A stretch of 37,835 nt of DNA from contig CAIYTH010000031.1 of assembly GCA_903929135.1 (NCBI GenBank), positions 1-37,835 on the forward strand. The letters run 5' to 3'. Positions 16,292 to 24,817 of the stretch are shown in pieces. The DNA comes from an uncultured Chlorobiales bacterium (lineage in GTDB: Bacteria > Bacteroidota > Chlorobiia > Chlorobiales > Chlorobiaceae). Below the pieces are notes generated by a model that did no database searches, was not told where the DNA came from, and worked only from the letters and a program-made list of their open reading frames with translations. Within the stretch, counting starts at the first letter, position 1. Each line of letters starts with the position of its first letter. A program made the translations under genes and the position numbers.

Positions 16292-16912
16292 TTACTGAAG
16301 CGCCCGGATCTTTTCGATGACAGCCAGCTGCGGGTGGTTGTTCAGCTCCTCCGGATTGTCTGGAAGGGTGACCTGACGGGCGACGAACTCGAGGAGGCGT
16401 TTGTCGAGGAAGGTTGCGATGTCGAGCATGTGGCTCAGGTGGTTCCGAAGTTCGTACTGGATGACCTTCTCGGCGTGGTGTCGTTTCATTTTCTCGAAAA
16501 TGTGCGCCATCATCTCGTGGTCGAGATGACGCGAGACCTCGCTGAAGTATTCGATCGGGAGGTCGTTGGCATAGTGCGTGGCCTGGTCAATCCCCATTTT
16601 GCGGCAGACGCCCGCGGCGATCTGCGGCCTGATGTGTTCCACCATGAGCGGGATCACGATGAAGTGCGGGATATACTTGACGATCATGCTGATCGCATGG
16701 TACAGCTCCTCGAAGCCGTTGGTCTTTTCGGCGATCACCTCACGGGTGAAGTCGGCAACCGCCTGCTGCTGCGAGGGGGCAAGTTCCTGCAGGGCAGGGG
16801 GAACGGGTACGGCGGTCCAGTCAAGCGTATCTTGGAGTGGGCTCATGACGGAGAGAAGTGTGATGGGTGGAAAGGCTTTGAGAACCCCTATTTTATCCAA
16901 AATATCGGTCAT
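16292..16912 (-). CDS. Uncharacterised all-helical protein (weak resemblance to MgtE N-terminal modules)
   Basis: A 206-residue protein, presumably cytoplasmic, with no signal peptide and only one moderately hydrophobic stretch (IVKYIPHFIVIPLMVEHI). I do not recognise the family. It is rich in helices and histidines (HFIVIPLMVEHI, HLDHEMMAHIFEKM, HHAEKVIQ). A pattern of paired helices such as IAAGVCRKMGIDQATHYANDL followed by IEYFSEVSRHLDHEMMAHIFEKM faintly recalls the helical repeats of MgtE N-domains, without an associated channel. The ATG at 16912 has aaggag 12-13 bases upstream, a slightly long spacing; an internal ATG at 16846 has none. It is divergent from uup and convergent with the psiE-like gene. 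Codon use looks like its neighbours, so it is a genuine resident gene. Confidence 0.7.
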   Translation of the reverse strand: MTDILDKIGVLKAFPPITLLSVMSPLQDTLDWTAVPVPPALQELAPSQQQAVADFTREVIAEKTNGFEELYHAISMIVKYIPHFIVIPLMVEHIRPQIAAGVCRKMGIDQATHYANDLPIEYFSEVSRHLDHEMMAHIFEKMKRHHAEKVIQYELRNHLSHMLDIATFLDKRLLEFVARQVTLPDNPEELNNHPQLAVIEKIRALQ

Positions 16913-16995
16913 ACGGAAATGAATCTCCTTTCAATTGAGGGGGGATGGAATATATTGTTGCTTTTCATGGTCAACTAGATCGGGGCTGAAAGGGT

Positions 16996-18888
16996 ATGGT
17001 TCTTCTGACGGTAGAGGGGATTGGCAAGACGTATGGTCTGAAAAGGCTTTTCGGGGATGTATCGTTTGGTATCGATGACCGTGACAAGATCGGTGTCATC
17101 GGTGCGAACGGGTGCGGCAAGAGCACGCTGCTCAAGATCCTTTCCGGAGTCGAAACGTCCGACACCGGAAAGGTGATGGTCTCGAAAGAGAAGCGGATCG
17201 TCTACCTTCCTCAGGATTCAGTGTTCGAGCCCGATGATACCGTGCTGGAGGCTGTGCTGAAGTCGAGCGACCATACCATGGAGCTCATCTGCGAGTATGA
17301 ACTGGTCTGTACCCGGCTTGAGGCTCCTGATGCCGATCACGATGAGCTGATCGAGAAGATGAGCCATCTGTCCCACGAAATCGACGCCTGCGGCGGATGG
17401 GAACTCGAGTCCAACGCCAAAGTGGTGCTCGGCAAACTGGGGCTCAACGACCTGACTGCCCGCATGGGGAAGCTGTCGGGAGGCCAGCGCAAGCGTGTGG
17501 CGCTCGCACATGCCCTGGTGGTGCCGAGCGACGCTCTCATTCTCGATGAACCGACCAACCATCTCGATGCGGACAGCGTCGAATGGCTGGAGAACTACAT
17601 CAGGCGGTATTCGGGTGCGGTTCTGCTGATCACGCATGACCGCTACTTTCTCGACCGGGTGGCGACGCGGATGATTGAACTTGACGGAAACACGGCCCTG
17701 ACCTTTTCCGGCGGCTATGCCAGTTATCTGGTGCAGAAGGCCGAGATGGAGGAGCAGGAGGTGCGGGACGAGCGCAAGCGGAACGCGCTTGCCCGTCAGG
17801 AGCTGGAGTGGATGCGCACCGGAGCCAAGGCACGCACCACCAAGCAGAAGGCAAGGATGCAGCGGGCCGAATCATTGGTCTATGCGCCGGCCAAGGAGAA
17901 GAAGCAGGAGCTCGAGATCGGGTTCGGCTCCGGGCGGCTCGGCAACCGGATCGTGGAGTTCCACCAGGTTTCGAAGTCCTACGGTTCCCGGCGCCTCCTT
18001 GACAATTTCGAGTATCTCCTGGAAAAGGGGGACCGGATCGGCATCATCGGGCCCAACGGTTCCGGCAAGACCACGCTTTTCGATATGATCGCCGGCCGCG
18101 TCAAGCCGGACAGCGGCCACGTCGAAATCGGATCGACGGTCAGGCTCGGTTATTACGACCAGGAGAGCCGGGAACTTGACGACTCGAAGCGGGTTATAGA
18201 ATATATCAAGGAGATCGCCGAGCAGATCACGACGAAGGACGGCTCTCAGGTTTCAGCTTCGAAGATGCTCGAACGGTTTCTTTTTTCGCCGGCCGCCCAG
18301 TACAACTATATCAAAACCCTTTCGGGCGGCGAGCGGCGCAGGTTGTACCTGCTTCGTCAGCTCATCGCCTCCCCGAACGTGCTGCTGCTCGACGAGCCGA
18401 CCAACGACCTCGATATCCCGACGCTTCGCGTGCTGGAGGATTACCTCGACTCGTATGCCGGTTGCCTCATGGTGGTCAGCCACGACCGCTATTTCCTGGA
18501 CCGGACGGTCGAACATGTCTTCGTATTCGAAGGTGATGGCGTCGTCAAGCGCTATCCCGGCAACTACAGCGTCTATCTCGAAATGAAGGCTGCGGCGCTC
18601 TCGAAAGAGGATGCCGCCCCGGTGAAAAAAGCGCCCGAGGCTCCGAAGCCGGTGCCGGTCGCGTCGCCGAACCAGAGAAAGCTCAGCGGCAAGGAGAAAC
18701 GGGAGATGGAGCAGCTCGAGGAGGCCATTGCCAGGGCCGAAAAGCGTCAGTCGGAGATCAACGGGGAGCTCTCATCTGCCGGATCGGATTTCCAGGCGGT
18801 TCAGCGCCTCGGTGAAGAACTGGATAAACTGCAGGCGAAACACGACCGGGACATGGCCCGCTGGACCGAACTGGCCGAGTTCGCCTGA
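16996..18888 (+). CDS. uup: ABC-F family ATPase, Uup type
   Basis: A 630-residue soluble protein with two ABC domains in tandem and no membrane segment. Domain 1: Walker A GANGCGKS (36-43), signature LSGGQRKR (from 160), Walker B LILDEPTNHLD. The basic linker between domains carries MRTGAKARTTKQKARMQRAE. Domain 2: Walker A GPNGSGKT (~352-359), signature LSGGERRR, Walker B LLLDEPTNDLD. The C-terminal ~60 residues form a coiled coil (KREMEQLEEAIARAEKRQ), the mark of Uup among ABC-F proteins, which act at ribosomes and in genome stability. All ATPase motifs are intact. The start opens at MVLLTVEGIGKTYG and has only a weak ribosome site. alkD begins 19 bp after the stop, suggesting cotranscription of two genes with DNA/translation upkeep roles. 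Confidence 0.92.
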   Translation: MVLLTVEGIGKTYGLKRLFGDVSFGIDDRDKIGVIGANGCGKSTLLKILSGVETSDTGKVMVSKEKRIVYLPQDSVFEPDDTVLEAVLKSSDHTMELICEYELVCTRLEAPDADHDELIEKMSHLSHEIDACGGWELESNAKVVLGKLGLNDLTARMGKLSGGQRKRVALAHALVVPSDALILDEPTNHLDADSVEWLENYIRRYSGAVLLITHDRYFLDRVATRMIELDGNTALTFSGGYASYLVQKAEMEEQEVRDERKRNALARQELEWMRTGAKARTTKQKARMQRAESLVYAPAKEKKQELEIGFGSGRLGNRIVEFHQVSKSYGSRRLLDNFEYLLEKGDRIGIIGPNGSGKTTLFDMIAGRVKPDSGHVEIGSTVRLGYYDQESRELDDSKRVIEYIKEIAEQITTKDGSQVSASKMLERFLFSPAAQYNYIKTLSGGERRRLYLLRQLIASPNVLLLDEPTNDLDIPTLRVLEDYLDSYAGCLMVVSHDRYFLDRTVEHVFVFEGDGVVKRYPGNYSVYLEMKAAALSKEDAAPVKKAPEAPKPVPVASPNQRKLSGKEKREMEQLEEAIARAEKRQSEINGELSSAGSDFQAVQRLGEELDKLQAKHDRDMARWTELAEFA

Positions 18889-18907
18889 ACATAAACCCTC
18901 GTTCTCC

Positions 18908-19615
18908 ATGGAGATCACGGAGGCAATCATTGCAAGGCTGGAAGACCTTGCGGATGAGAAGTCCGCAGTCATTCTTCAGCGATTTTTCAAGACCGGACCG
19001 GGCGAGTATGGTGAAGGCGACCGGTTCAGGGGGATCAGGGTCCCGGTACTTCGCAGGCTCTGCCGGGAGTTTGCACAGGCGGGGTCGACGGAAGCCCTCG
19101 CGCTGCTCGGTTCAGCATGGCATGAAGACCGCCTGCTTGCCATGCTCATCCTCATCGAGCGCTACCGGAAAGCCGACGAATCCGGACGTGAGTCGATCTA
19201 CTCCCTCTACTGTTCGCAGACCGCCCGGATCAACAACTGGGACCTGGTCGATATCTCTGCCCCGCATATCGTCGGGCGGCATCTGAACTGCTCCGACAGG
19301 TCATCGCTCTACCGCTACGCCGCCTCGGCAAATCTCTGGGAACGGCGCATCGCCATCATTTCAACCTTTCATTTCATCAGGAACGGCGAGTTCGAGGAGA
19401 CGCTCTCCATCGCCGAATCGCTGCTTGACGATCCTGAGGATCTGATCCACAAAGCCGTCGGCTGGATGCTGAGGGAAGTGGGGAAGAGGGACCGGAAGGT
19501 GCTGGAACTCTTTCTCGAACGCCACGGCCGCCGGATGCCGAGGGTCATGCTGCGCTACGCCATAGAGCGCTTCCCTGAGGAGATGCGTCAGGGCTATCTC
19601 CATGGATTGTCGTAA
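18908..19615 (+). CDS. alkD: DNA alkylation repair enzyme AlkD
   Basis: A 235-residue all-helical HEAT-like-repeat protein, the standard AlkD length. AlkD excises N3- and N7-alkylated purines without base flipping. The start is the ATG at 18908 just after the uup stop; an extended frame would overlap uup. Family landmarks are the RFFKTGPGEYGEGDRFRG opening, NNWDLVD at ~109-115 with Trp111 and Asp115 at the catalytic positions, and WERRIAI at 144-150 carrying the DNA-backbone arginine. The C-terminal block KAVGWMLREVGKRD is also typical. It is transcribed with uup. The call is by motif and length. Confidence 0.92.
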   Translation: MEITEAIIARLEDLADEKSAVILQRFFKTGPGEYGEGDRFRGIRVPVLRRLCREFAQAGSTEALALLGSAWHEDRLLAMLILIERYRKADESGRESIYSLYCSQTARINNWDLVDISAPHIVGRHLNCSDRSSLYRYAASANLWERRIAIISTFHFIRNGEFEETLSIAESLLDDPEDLIHKAVGWMLREVGKRDRKVLELFLERHGRRMPRVMLRYAIERFPEEMRQGYLHGLS

Positions 19616-19989
19616 TGCTTCCCCGGGCAGGTGTCGTTTTTCAGGCATCTCCCCCACAATAACACCACCATTTGTCCTCAAGGGTTGGACCGCAGATCGC
19701 GAACCATGCTTCCCCGGTTTCCGGATTGCCCGTTCTGCCTCCGGGGGAGCATGCCCGGCCTTGCGGAAAGGCATCATTTCATCCGTAATTACCCCACAGG
19801 AGAGGCCGCGCTTGTCTTAAGATGAGACGCTAAATCTGTTTCATTATGATTATCAGCCTGTTGAATCTGCTGAGAATCATGATGTTGGATTTATGTAAAC
19901 TATTATAAAATATGTACTAAAGGTTATTGGCATGTTTGTTGCTGATGATAAGCTAAAGAACGCACTACAAGCTTATCAGGAGCACTCTC
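19616..19989. other. Intergenic leader of the wecA-like gene, AT-rich in its second half
   Basis: No credible gene. The first ~200 bp is GC-rich and contains only weak short frames. From ~19840 the DNA becomes AT-rich (for example tattataaaatatg), suitable for a promoter, but no clean -35/-10 pair at normal spacing was found. A 9-bp stem at 19946-19978 sits against the ribosome binding site of the next gene (see separate entry). Confidence 0.55.
19946..19982 (+). promoter_or_regulatory. Hairpin abutting the Shine-Dalgarno of the wecA-like gene
   Basis: The arms tgataagct (19946-19954) and agcttatca (19970-19978) are perfectly complementary around a 15-base loop. The ribosome binding site aggag occupies 19978-19982, so its first base is in the stem, and the ATG is at 19990. 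Folding would bring the stem against the ribosome site and could lower initiation. Structure is read directly from sequence; a regulatory effect is inferred. Confidence 0.5.
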
Positions 19990-21225
19990 ATGCCACACTA
20001 TATATTCATCCTCGCTCTGGGCATCTTCCTCGCCGGGCTCTCGTCAGCAGGTCAGTCTGCCATGGGGGCAACTGGCGACCAGCACTCTCTCGTAACGGGC
20101 GACTACAGCTACTGGGGTCATTTTTTCGATGCTTATGTCAGGCATGCCCGAGTCTATGTCGTTTCACTGTTCGTGGCGCATTTTTCAATCCAGGGTCTTT
20201 CGGCATCTGCTTCGAAGCTGAAACTGCTTGATATGCCCGACAACAACCGCAAGGTTCACAGTGTTGCAAAGCCTCTGGTCGGCGGTCTTGGTATCGTCGC
20301 CGGTGTTCTTGTCGCCCTCTTCCTGTTTTTCCCTGTCGCGAAATTCATCGGACTGATCGTCTCCATACTGATGATTCTCACCGTCGGCGTGATCGACGAT
20401 CGTTTCGACATCAGCTTCAAGTGGCGTTTTGTGGTGCAGATAACCGCCACGGTCGTCACCATGCTCTTTTTCCCGGGGATGCATATCCTGGCTTTCGGCA
20501 ACCTGCTTGGTTTTGGCGTCATCACGACCGGCCTGCTGGTTATTCCGGTTACCATCTTCTGTGTGCTCGGCGTCATCAACGCGATCAACATGCTCGACGG
20601 CATGGACGGTCTGGCCGGTACCACTTCGCTCATTGCCTTTATCACCTTTGCAGTACTGGCATGGATGAACGACATGGGATCACTCATGCTTCTGAGCCTT
20701 GCTTTCGCCGGAGCACTCGCCGCTTTTCTTCGCTTCAACTGGTATCCTTCGAGGCTTTTCATGGGGGATGCAGGCAGCATGACGCTCGGCTTCGTTCTGG
20801 CCTTCTTTTCGATTGAATTGAGCCAGAAAGCACATGGCATCGTTTCGCCGGTTGTCGCCCTGATCGTTCTCGCAGTGCCAGTTACCGATACGCTGACGGT
20901 CATGACCAAGAGGATGCTGGCAGGCAAGAGCCCGTTCGCTCCTGACAAGACCCATTTTCATCACATCCTCAGGGATATGGGATTCAACCATGACGGCGTC
21001 GTGAAGATCATCATGAGTATCGCAACCGTGTTCGCACTCTTCGCAGTTGCTGCAACCGCGCTTCACCTGCCTGATTTCCTGGTCTTCGGCGTCTTCGTGT
21101 TCTGGTTTGCTTTCTACTTCGTGTCATCGACCTCCAGAAAGGGCCTTTTTGCCGGTATCGCCTGGTTGCAGAAGCATACGACAGTTGCTCAGTCGGAGTA
21201 CGTCGTGCTGCTGGACGGCAAATGA
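19990..21225 (+). CDS. WecA/TagO-type undecaprenyl-phosphate sugar-1-phosphate transferase
   Basis: A 411-residue polytopic membrane protein starting at the ATG at 19990 with aggag upstream. It has the motifs of the MraY/WecA/TagO superfamily: GVIDDRFD (Mg-binding aspartates), NAINMLDGMDGLAG, FMGDAGS, and the histidine motif DKTHFHHIL. The histidine motif and length separate it from MraY and point to WecA/TagO-like enzymes that load UDP-HexNAc onto undecaprenyl phosphate to start O-antigen, capsule or similar glycans. About ten membrane segments are visible. The N-terminal ~50 residues (signal-like segment plus a loop with GATGDQHSLVTGDYSYWGHF) are an extra not usual in WecA. The sugar specificity is not readable. 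It stands alone with its own leader and a strong terminator. Confidence 0.88.
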   Translation: MPHYIFILALGIFLAGLSSAGQSAMGATGDQHSLVTGDYSYWGHFFDAYVRHARVYVVSLFVAHFSIQGLSASASKLKLLDMPDNNRKVHSVAKPLVGGLGIVAGVLVALFLFFPVAKFIGLIVSILMILTVGVIDDRFDISFKWRFVVQITATVVTMLFFPGMHILAFGNLLGFGVITTGLLVIPVTIFCVLGVINAINMLDGMDGLAGTTSLIAFITFAVLAWMNDMGSLMLLSLAFAGALAAFLRFNWYPSRLFMGDAGSMTLGFVLAFFSIELSQKAHGIVSPVVALIVLAVPVTDTLTVMTKRMLAGKSPFAPDKTHFHHILRDMGFNHDGVVKIIMSIATVFALFAVAATALHLPDFLVFGVFVFWFAFYFVSSTSRKGLFAGIAWLQKHTTVAQSEYVVLLDGK

Positions 21226-21251
21226 TGACTCGGTAAAGGGATGCGCTCTTT

Positions 21252-21296
21252 CCATAACGACAAAGCCCGGAATTTCTCCGGGCTTTGTCGTTATGG
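21252..21296. terminator. Bidirectional 19-bp hairpin terminator between the wecA-like and prolyl oligopeptidase genes
   Basis: The arms at 21252-21270 and 21278-21296 are perfectly complementary over 19 bp with a 7-base loop. It lies just past the wecA-like stop (21225), and the minus-strand peptidase stop codon (21291-21293) is inside the distal arm. The stem has a GC-rich core (gcccgg) and AT-rich flanks. Confidence 0.82.
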
Positions 21297-23522
21297 TCGG
21301 GTGAGTATCGATACCGGCGGCTGGAATTCCGGATGGCCGGTCTGCCAGAGGCCGAAGCTGAGGATGTCGGCGAGGGACTCGAACTGCTTGCTTTTCTGGT
21401 CGCCGATGCCGTGGCCGGCCTTGTAGTCGGTGAAGAAAAGCACCGGTTTGCCCGATGAGGTCGATGACTGCAGTCTTGCGGCGAATTTGGCAGGTTCCCA
21501 GGCGATGACCCTCGGGTCGTTCATGCCGGCAGTGACGAGGGTCGCCGGATAGCTCACACCTTTCTTCAGGTGCAGGTAAGCGTCCATTTCGATGAGCGCC
21601 CTGCACTCGCTCGGATTTCTGACGGTACCGAACTCAGGCACGTTCACCGGACCGTTCGGAGACTCTTCGCCCCTGAGGGCGTTCAGCACGCCGACCTGCG
21701 GCATGGCAGCGGCGAACAGGTCCGGCCTTTCGGTCATGGCCCTGCCGATCAGGATCCCGCCGGCGCTGGCAGCGTTGATGGCGATATGTTGCGGAGCGGT
21801 ATACCGTTCCCTGACCAGATACTCGGCGCAGGCGATGAGATCCTTCCATGTATTCGGTTTGCTGGCTTTCATGCCGGCCTTGTGCCATGCGTCCCCGAGC
21901 TCTCCTCCTCCCCGTACGTGAGCCACGGCCAGCATGCCTCCTTTCCAGGTCCAGAGCAGGAGCGCCGGGCTGAAGAAGGGGGTGATCGAGTTGCCGTACG
22001 CGCCGTATCCGTAGATCAGCACCGGGATGGTGCCATCCTTCGCCACTCCTTTCCTGTGGATCAGGGAGAGCGGCACCTGAACGCCGTCATGTGAAGGCAC
22101 CATCACCTCATCGACCGTCAGGTCCTGGTATTCCGGATATTCCGCCAGGGATGAGAGGGTTTCATCCCTGAACGATCTGCTCCCGGCCTCGTACCTGAAA
22201 CGGTGGAAATCGTGATTCCAGCCTCCGATGACGGTCCAGAGCTCCGGCTTGTCGAACCCTTTCGATCCGAGGCTGATGGTGCCGGCATCGTAGGGGAGCG
22301 CAATCCTTTCGTCACTCGCCCTGCTCTCCTCTTTCCGGTAAAGCTCCTCTTTTACCCCGTTGAACGAGAGGGTGTAGAAAAGTCCCTTGCTGGTCAGCGC
22401 AAAACCGCTCAGCGATGCGTCGGAGCGCTCGGCTATGACCGTTTCGGCGTGCCCGATGTCGGGGTTGTCGAGCGAGGTTTTCAGCAGACGGTAGCGAGGC
22501 GCGTTTTTCGGGGTATAGAGGTAGAGTTCGCTTTTTGTTGCGGTAAAGTCGTACACCTCGTCTTCGGGCCTGAAAAGGCGCTTCCACCTGATGCTGCCGG
22601 CGGAGACGGTTTCCAGAGGTGCGTACCAGGCGTTCAGCCTCGGGTCCACGTTCTCGGTGAAAGCGTACAGCCGACCGCTTTTGTGGTCGTAGTGGACCGC
22701 AGGGATATCTTCGGGACGGATGCCGAGTTCGGGGTTGGTGAACCGGGAAAAGATTTCGCGGTCGGTCGAAGGCTCTTTGCCTATCCGGTGCAGGAAGATC
22801 CGGCTGTCCTTTTCGCGGTTCTTGTCGTGCAGCGATGCGGGGTTCATGCGGTTGTACAGGAACGACTCTCCGTCCGGCAGCCAGGATGGGGAGGCGAACC
22901 AGCAACGGTCGATCCTTTCAGGGTAGATCAGCCCGTTTTTGACTTCCATGACCAGCAGCACCGAGTTTTCGGAGCCGTTCGCCGAGAGGGTCAGTGCGAT
23001 TTTCGTGCCGTCGATGTTCGGTGTGACGCTGCTGATGACGTAGCTCGTCTCTTTTCCGTCCGTAAAGGTTGACGGATTGAAGAGTTCGCGCTCTGAGCCC
23101 CGGAATCCCTTTCTGAAGAAGAGCCTGCCGGTTTCGTCCGCCGGAGTCTGCTTCAGGTAGAAGTAGCGGTCGTTGTCGGTTATGGACAGGTCAAAGACCT
23201 TGGCAGGCCGTCTCCTGTCGAATTCGTTCATCTTTCCGATCAGGCCGCTCCTGCCGGGAATGGCGTCCAGTGCTGCGCGCGCACGGTCCGACTCCTGCCG
23301 GAACCATTGCTTCACGACGGGGTCCTGCAGGTTTTCGAGAGGCCGGTAGGGATCGGCGATCTGCTGTCCGCAGAGGGTTTCGACGGTCTTGCTTTGCGGT
23401 GCCTGGGCAACGGGCGGCCTTACTGGAGGCGCAGTCGCACTGGAGGCGGAAAAAACGGGAAGGAGGGAGGAAAAGAGCAATATGGCCGAAAAACGGCCGA
23501 GGAGCATGGTACGGTCTGTCAT
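21291..23522 (-). CDS. Secreted prolyl oligopeptidase family peptidase (S9A)
   Basis: A 743-residue protein with an N-terminal signal peptide (hydrophobic ~10-26, ASS|A region), so periplasmic or exported. Residues ~40-440 form the beta-propeller cap and ~450-740 the alpha/beta hydrolase domain of the S9A prolyl oligopeptidases, which cut after proline in short peptides. Catalytic residues are visible: Ser586 in NAASAGGIL, Asp669 in GMNDPRV and His704 in AGHGIGD. The family's nucleophile elbow is usually GGSxGG; here Gly is replaced by Ala two residues before Ser (AASAGG), a mild departure that may be tolerated. Oligopeptidase landmarks such as YGYGAYGNS and VRGGGELGDAWHKAG are intact. The downstream neighbour on this strand is the hairpin terminator; an upstream flavoprotein gene is 38 bp away. 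Confidence 0.88.
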   Translation of the reverse strand: MTDRTMLLGRFSAILLFSSLLPVFSASSATAPPVRPPVAQAPQSKTVETLCGQQIADPYRPLENLQDPVVKQWFRQESDRARAALDAIPGRSGLIGKMNEFDRRRPAKVFDLSITDNDRYFYLKQTPADETGRLFFRKGFRGSERELFNPSTFTDGKETSYVISSVTPNIDGTKIALTLSANGSENSVLLVMEVKNGLIYPERIDRCWFASPSWLPDGESFLYNRMNPASLHDKNREKDSRIFLHRIGKEPSTDREIFSRFTNPELGIRPEDIPAVHYDHKSGRLYAFTENVDPRLNAWYAPLETVSAGSIRWKRLFRPEDEVYDFTATKSELYLYTPKNAPRYRLLKTSLDNPDIGHAETVIAERSDASLSGFALTSKGLFYTLSFNGVKEELYRKEESRASDERIALPYDAGTISLGSKGFDKPELWTVIGGWNHDFHRFRYEAGSRSFRDETLSSLAEYPEYQDLTVDEVMVPSHDGVQVPLSLIHRKGVAKDGTIPVLIYGYGAYGNSITPFFSPALLLWTWKGGMLAVAHVRGGGELGDAWHKAGMKASKPNTWKDLIACAEYLVRERYTAPQHIAINAASAGGILIGRAMTERPDLFAAAMPQVGVLNALRGEESPNGPVNVPEFGTVRNPSECRALIEMDAYLHLKKGVSYPATLVTAGMNDPRVIAWEPAKFAARLQSSTSSGKPVLFFTDYKAGHGIGDQKSKQFESLADILSFGLWQTGHPEFQPPVSILTRP

Positions 23523-23560
23523 GTATCGGTAAGAGTATGTCGTGCTGGTTTCAGATAGGT

Positions 23561-24139
23561 TCAGTTGTTCAGTTTTTTGAGCAGGAAAGCCATCGAACGC
23601 CCGAGATCGTCCATGTTCTCCAGCGCCTCGTTGTCCCTGAGTACCTCATCTCCTTCCCGTCCGCCGAACCCGAGGTTCCAGTAGGTCGAGCCGACAATGA
23701 ACATCTGGCAGATCTGGAAGAGATGGTTGATGCTGTCGTAGGCGTGGATGCCTCCTCCCCTGCGAAGGCTCACGACGCCGGCGCCGACCTTGTGGCGGAA
23801 CAGGCCGCCGTTGGCCTTCGATACGAATCCCGAGCGGTCGATCAGGGCCTTGAGTTCAGGGGTGATGTCTGCAAAATAGGTCGGTGAGGCCAGCACCATG
23901 CCGTCCGCAGCGACCATTTTTTCGAAAATGCCGTTGAAGCAGTCCTGTTTGGCGGAGCATTGCCGGTCCCTGTTCCGGATGCAGGCGTAACAGGAGAGGC
24001 ACCCCCGGATGTCGGTGCCTCCGACCTGGATGAGCTCAGTTTCGATGCCCTCCGCACGAAGCGTTTCGAAAAGGGCGGCAAGCATCCGGGAGGTGTTGCC
24101 CTCGCGCCTCGGACTGCCGTTGATGCCGATGATTTTCAT
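23561..24139 (-). CDS. Flavodoxin-fold iron-sulfur flavoprotein-like protein
   Basis: A 192-residue protein that opens MKIIGINGSPRREGNTSRM, the NADPH-dependent FMN reductase/flavodoxin-fold start with an FMN phosphate-binding loop (GSPRREGNTS). A cysteine cluster follows: Cys47, Cys50, Cys53 and Cys61, with spacing CxxCxxCx7C, close to the compact [4Fe-4S] motif of archaeal-type iron-sulfur flavoproteins; Cys67 is also near. SPTYFADITPELKALIDRSG fits the family's mid-section. The inferred role is electron transfer or a quinone/oxygen reductase. It is the upstream gene of the peptidase cluster, and the next gene upstream begins 18 bp away, so an operon is likely. The cluster is predicted, not shown. 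Confidence 0.8.
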   Translation of the reverse strand: MKIIGINGSPRREGNTSRMLAALFETLRAEGIETELIQVGGTDIRGCLSCYACIRNRDRQCSAKQDCFNGIFEKMVAADGMVLASPTYFADITPELKALIDRSGFVSKANGGLFRHKVGAGVVSLRRGGGIHAYDSINHLFQICQMFIVGSTYWNLGFGGREGDEVLRDNEALENMDDLGRSMAFLLKKLNN

Positions 24140-24156
24140 GGTGCCTGTTTAATGGT

Positions 24157-24630
24157 TCAGTGCCAGCGCCCGTTGTCATGCCCCGGCCCCCAATCGCGAC
24201 CGCGTCCCCGGTCATGCCAGTTGTCATCGCGCCCATGCCTGCGGAACTCCTCGTCGCGGTAGTGCCTGATTTCGCTATAGCGGTACCTGCGGATTCTTCC
24301 CGGCAGCCGGTACTCCTCGATCAAGACCCATGGGCCGTCGTAGGAGGGCGCCCCGAACCATCTTCCTTCGTCGTGGATATAGTATCGATCTCCATAGAAC
24401 ACCATGTCGTATGGGCCATCCACAGAGACATAGAAGCCGAGCGGGGGGGTGAACATGAACCTGGGGCGTCTTTCCACGTAGAACCTGTGGCGCGGGGGCG
24501 GTACAGGTGCGACGATGATCGGGGCCGGTGGCCCGATGTTGATGTCGACATTGACCCTTGCCGATGCTTCCGGCCCGAACATAACCGCTGCCGCCGTGAG
24601 GAGAACGGCCGCAAAGCATTTTATTTTCAT
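24157..24630 (-). CDS. Small exported protein with aromatic/proline-rich body and basic Arg-Asp tail
   Basis: A 157-residue protein. The ATG at 24630 is favoured (gaagag 6 bases upstream); an adjoining ATG at 24633 is equally possible. Residues 1-25 form a signal peptide (VMFGPEASA|R). The mature part opens with VNVDINIGPPAPIIVAP, followed by a Pro/Tyr/Phe-rich segment (RHRFYVERRPRFMFTPP, YGDRYYIHDEGRWFGAPSYDGPW). This is common in short periplasmic proteins of the YXWGXW-like kind. The last ~45 residues are highly charged (RHYRDEEFRRHGRDDNWHDR). I recognise no enzyme fold. Gap to the downstream flavoprotein is 18 bp. A role in the envelope is inferred only from export. Confidence 0.65.
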   Translation of the reverse strand: MKIKCFAAVLLTAAAVMFGPEASARVNVDINIGPPAPIIVAPVPPPRHRFYVERRPRFMFTPPLGFYVSVDGPYDMVFYGDRYYIHDEGRWFGAPSYDGPWVLIEEYRLPGRIRRYRYSEIRHYRDEEFRRHGRDDNWHDRGRGRDWGPGHDNGRWH

Positions 24631-24817
24631 CATGATCTCTTCAAATCCTGGTTGCGGAAATCGGACGATCAGGCATCTGCTGCTGACGGGCAGGGAGGTC
24701 CGTTGATTCCCGGTGGTCGGCATATGCCTCCGGCACAACTCATAAGATGACAAAGAACAAATATACAAGAAACGGCGACACAACAAACGGCTTCCCCCCT
24801 ACGCAAGGGGTCCCCGG

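Noticed and set aside
19631-19825. A 64-residue GTG-start frame ending YPTGEAALVLR with a CPFC motif
   Set aside because: No ribosome site, overlaps other equally long frames on both strands, and no domain I recognise; more likely chance in GC-rich intergenic DNA. A homologue search with a conserved frame would overturn this.
24787-24817. Possible terminator after rluD (ccccc...gggg)
   Set aside because: The stem is only about four pairs with no T-tract, too weak to call.
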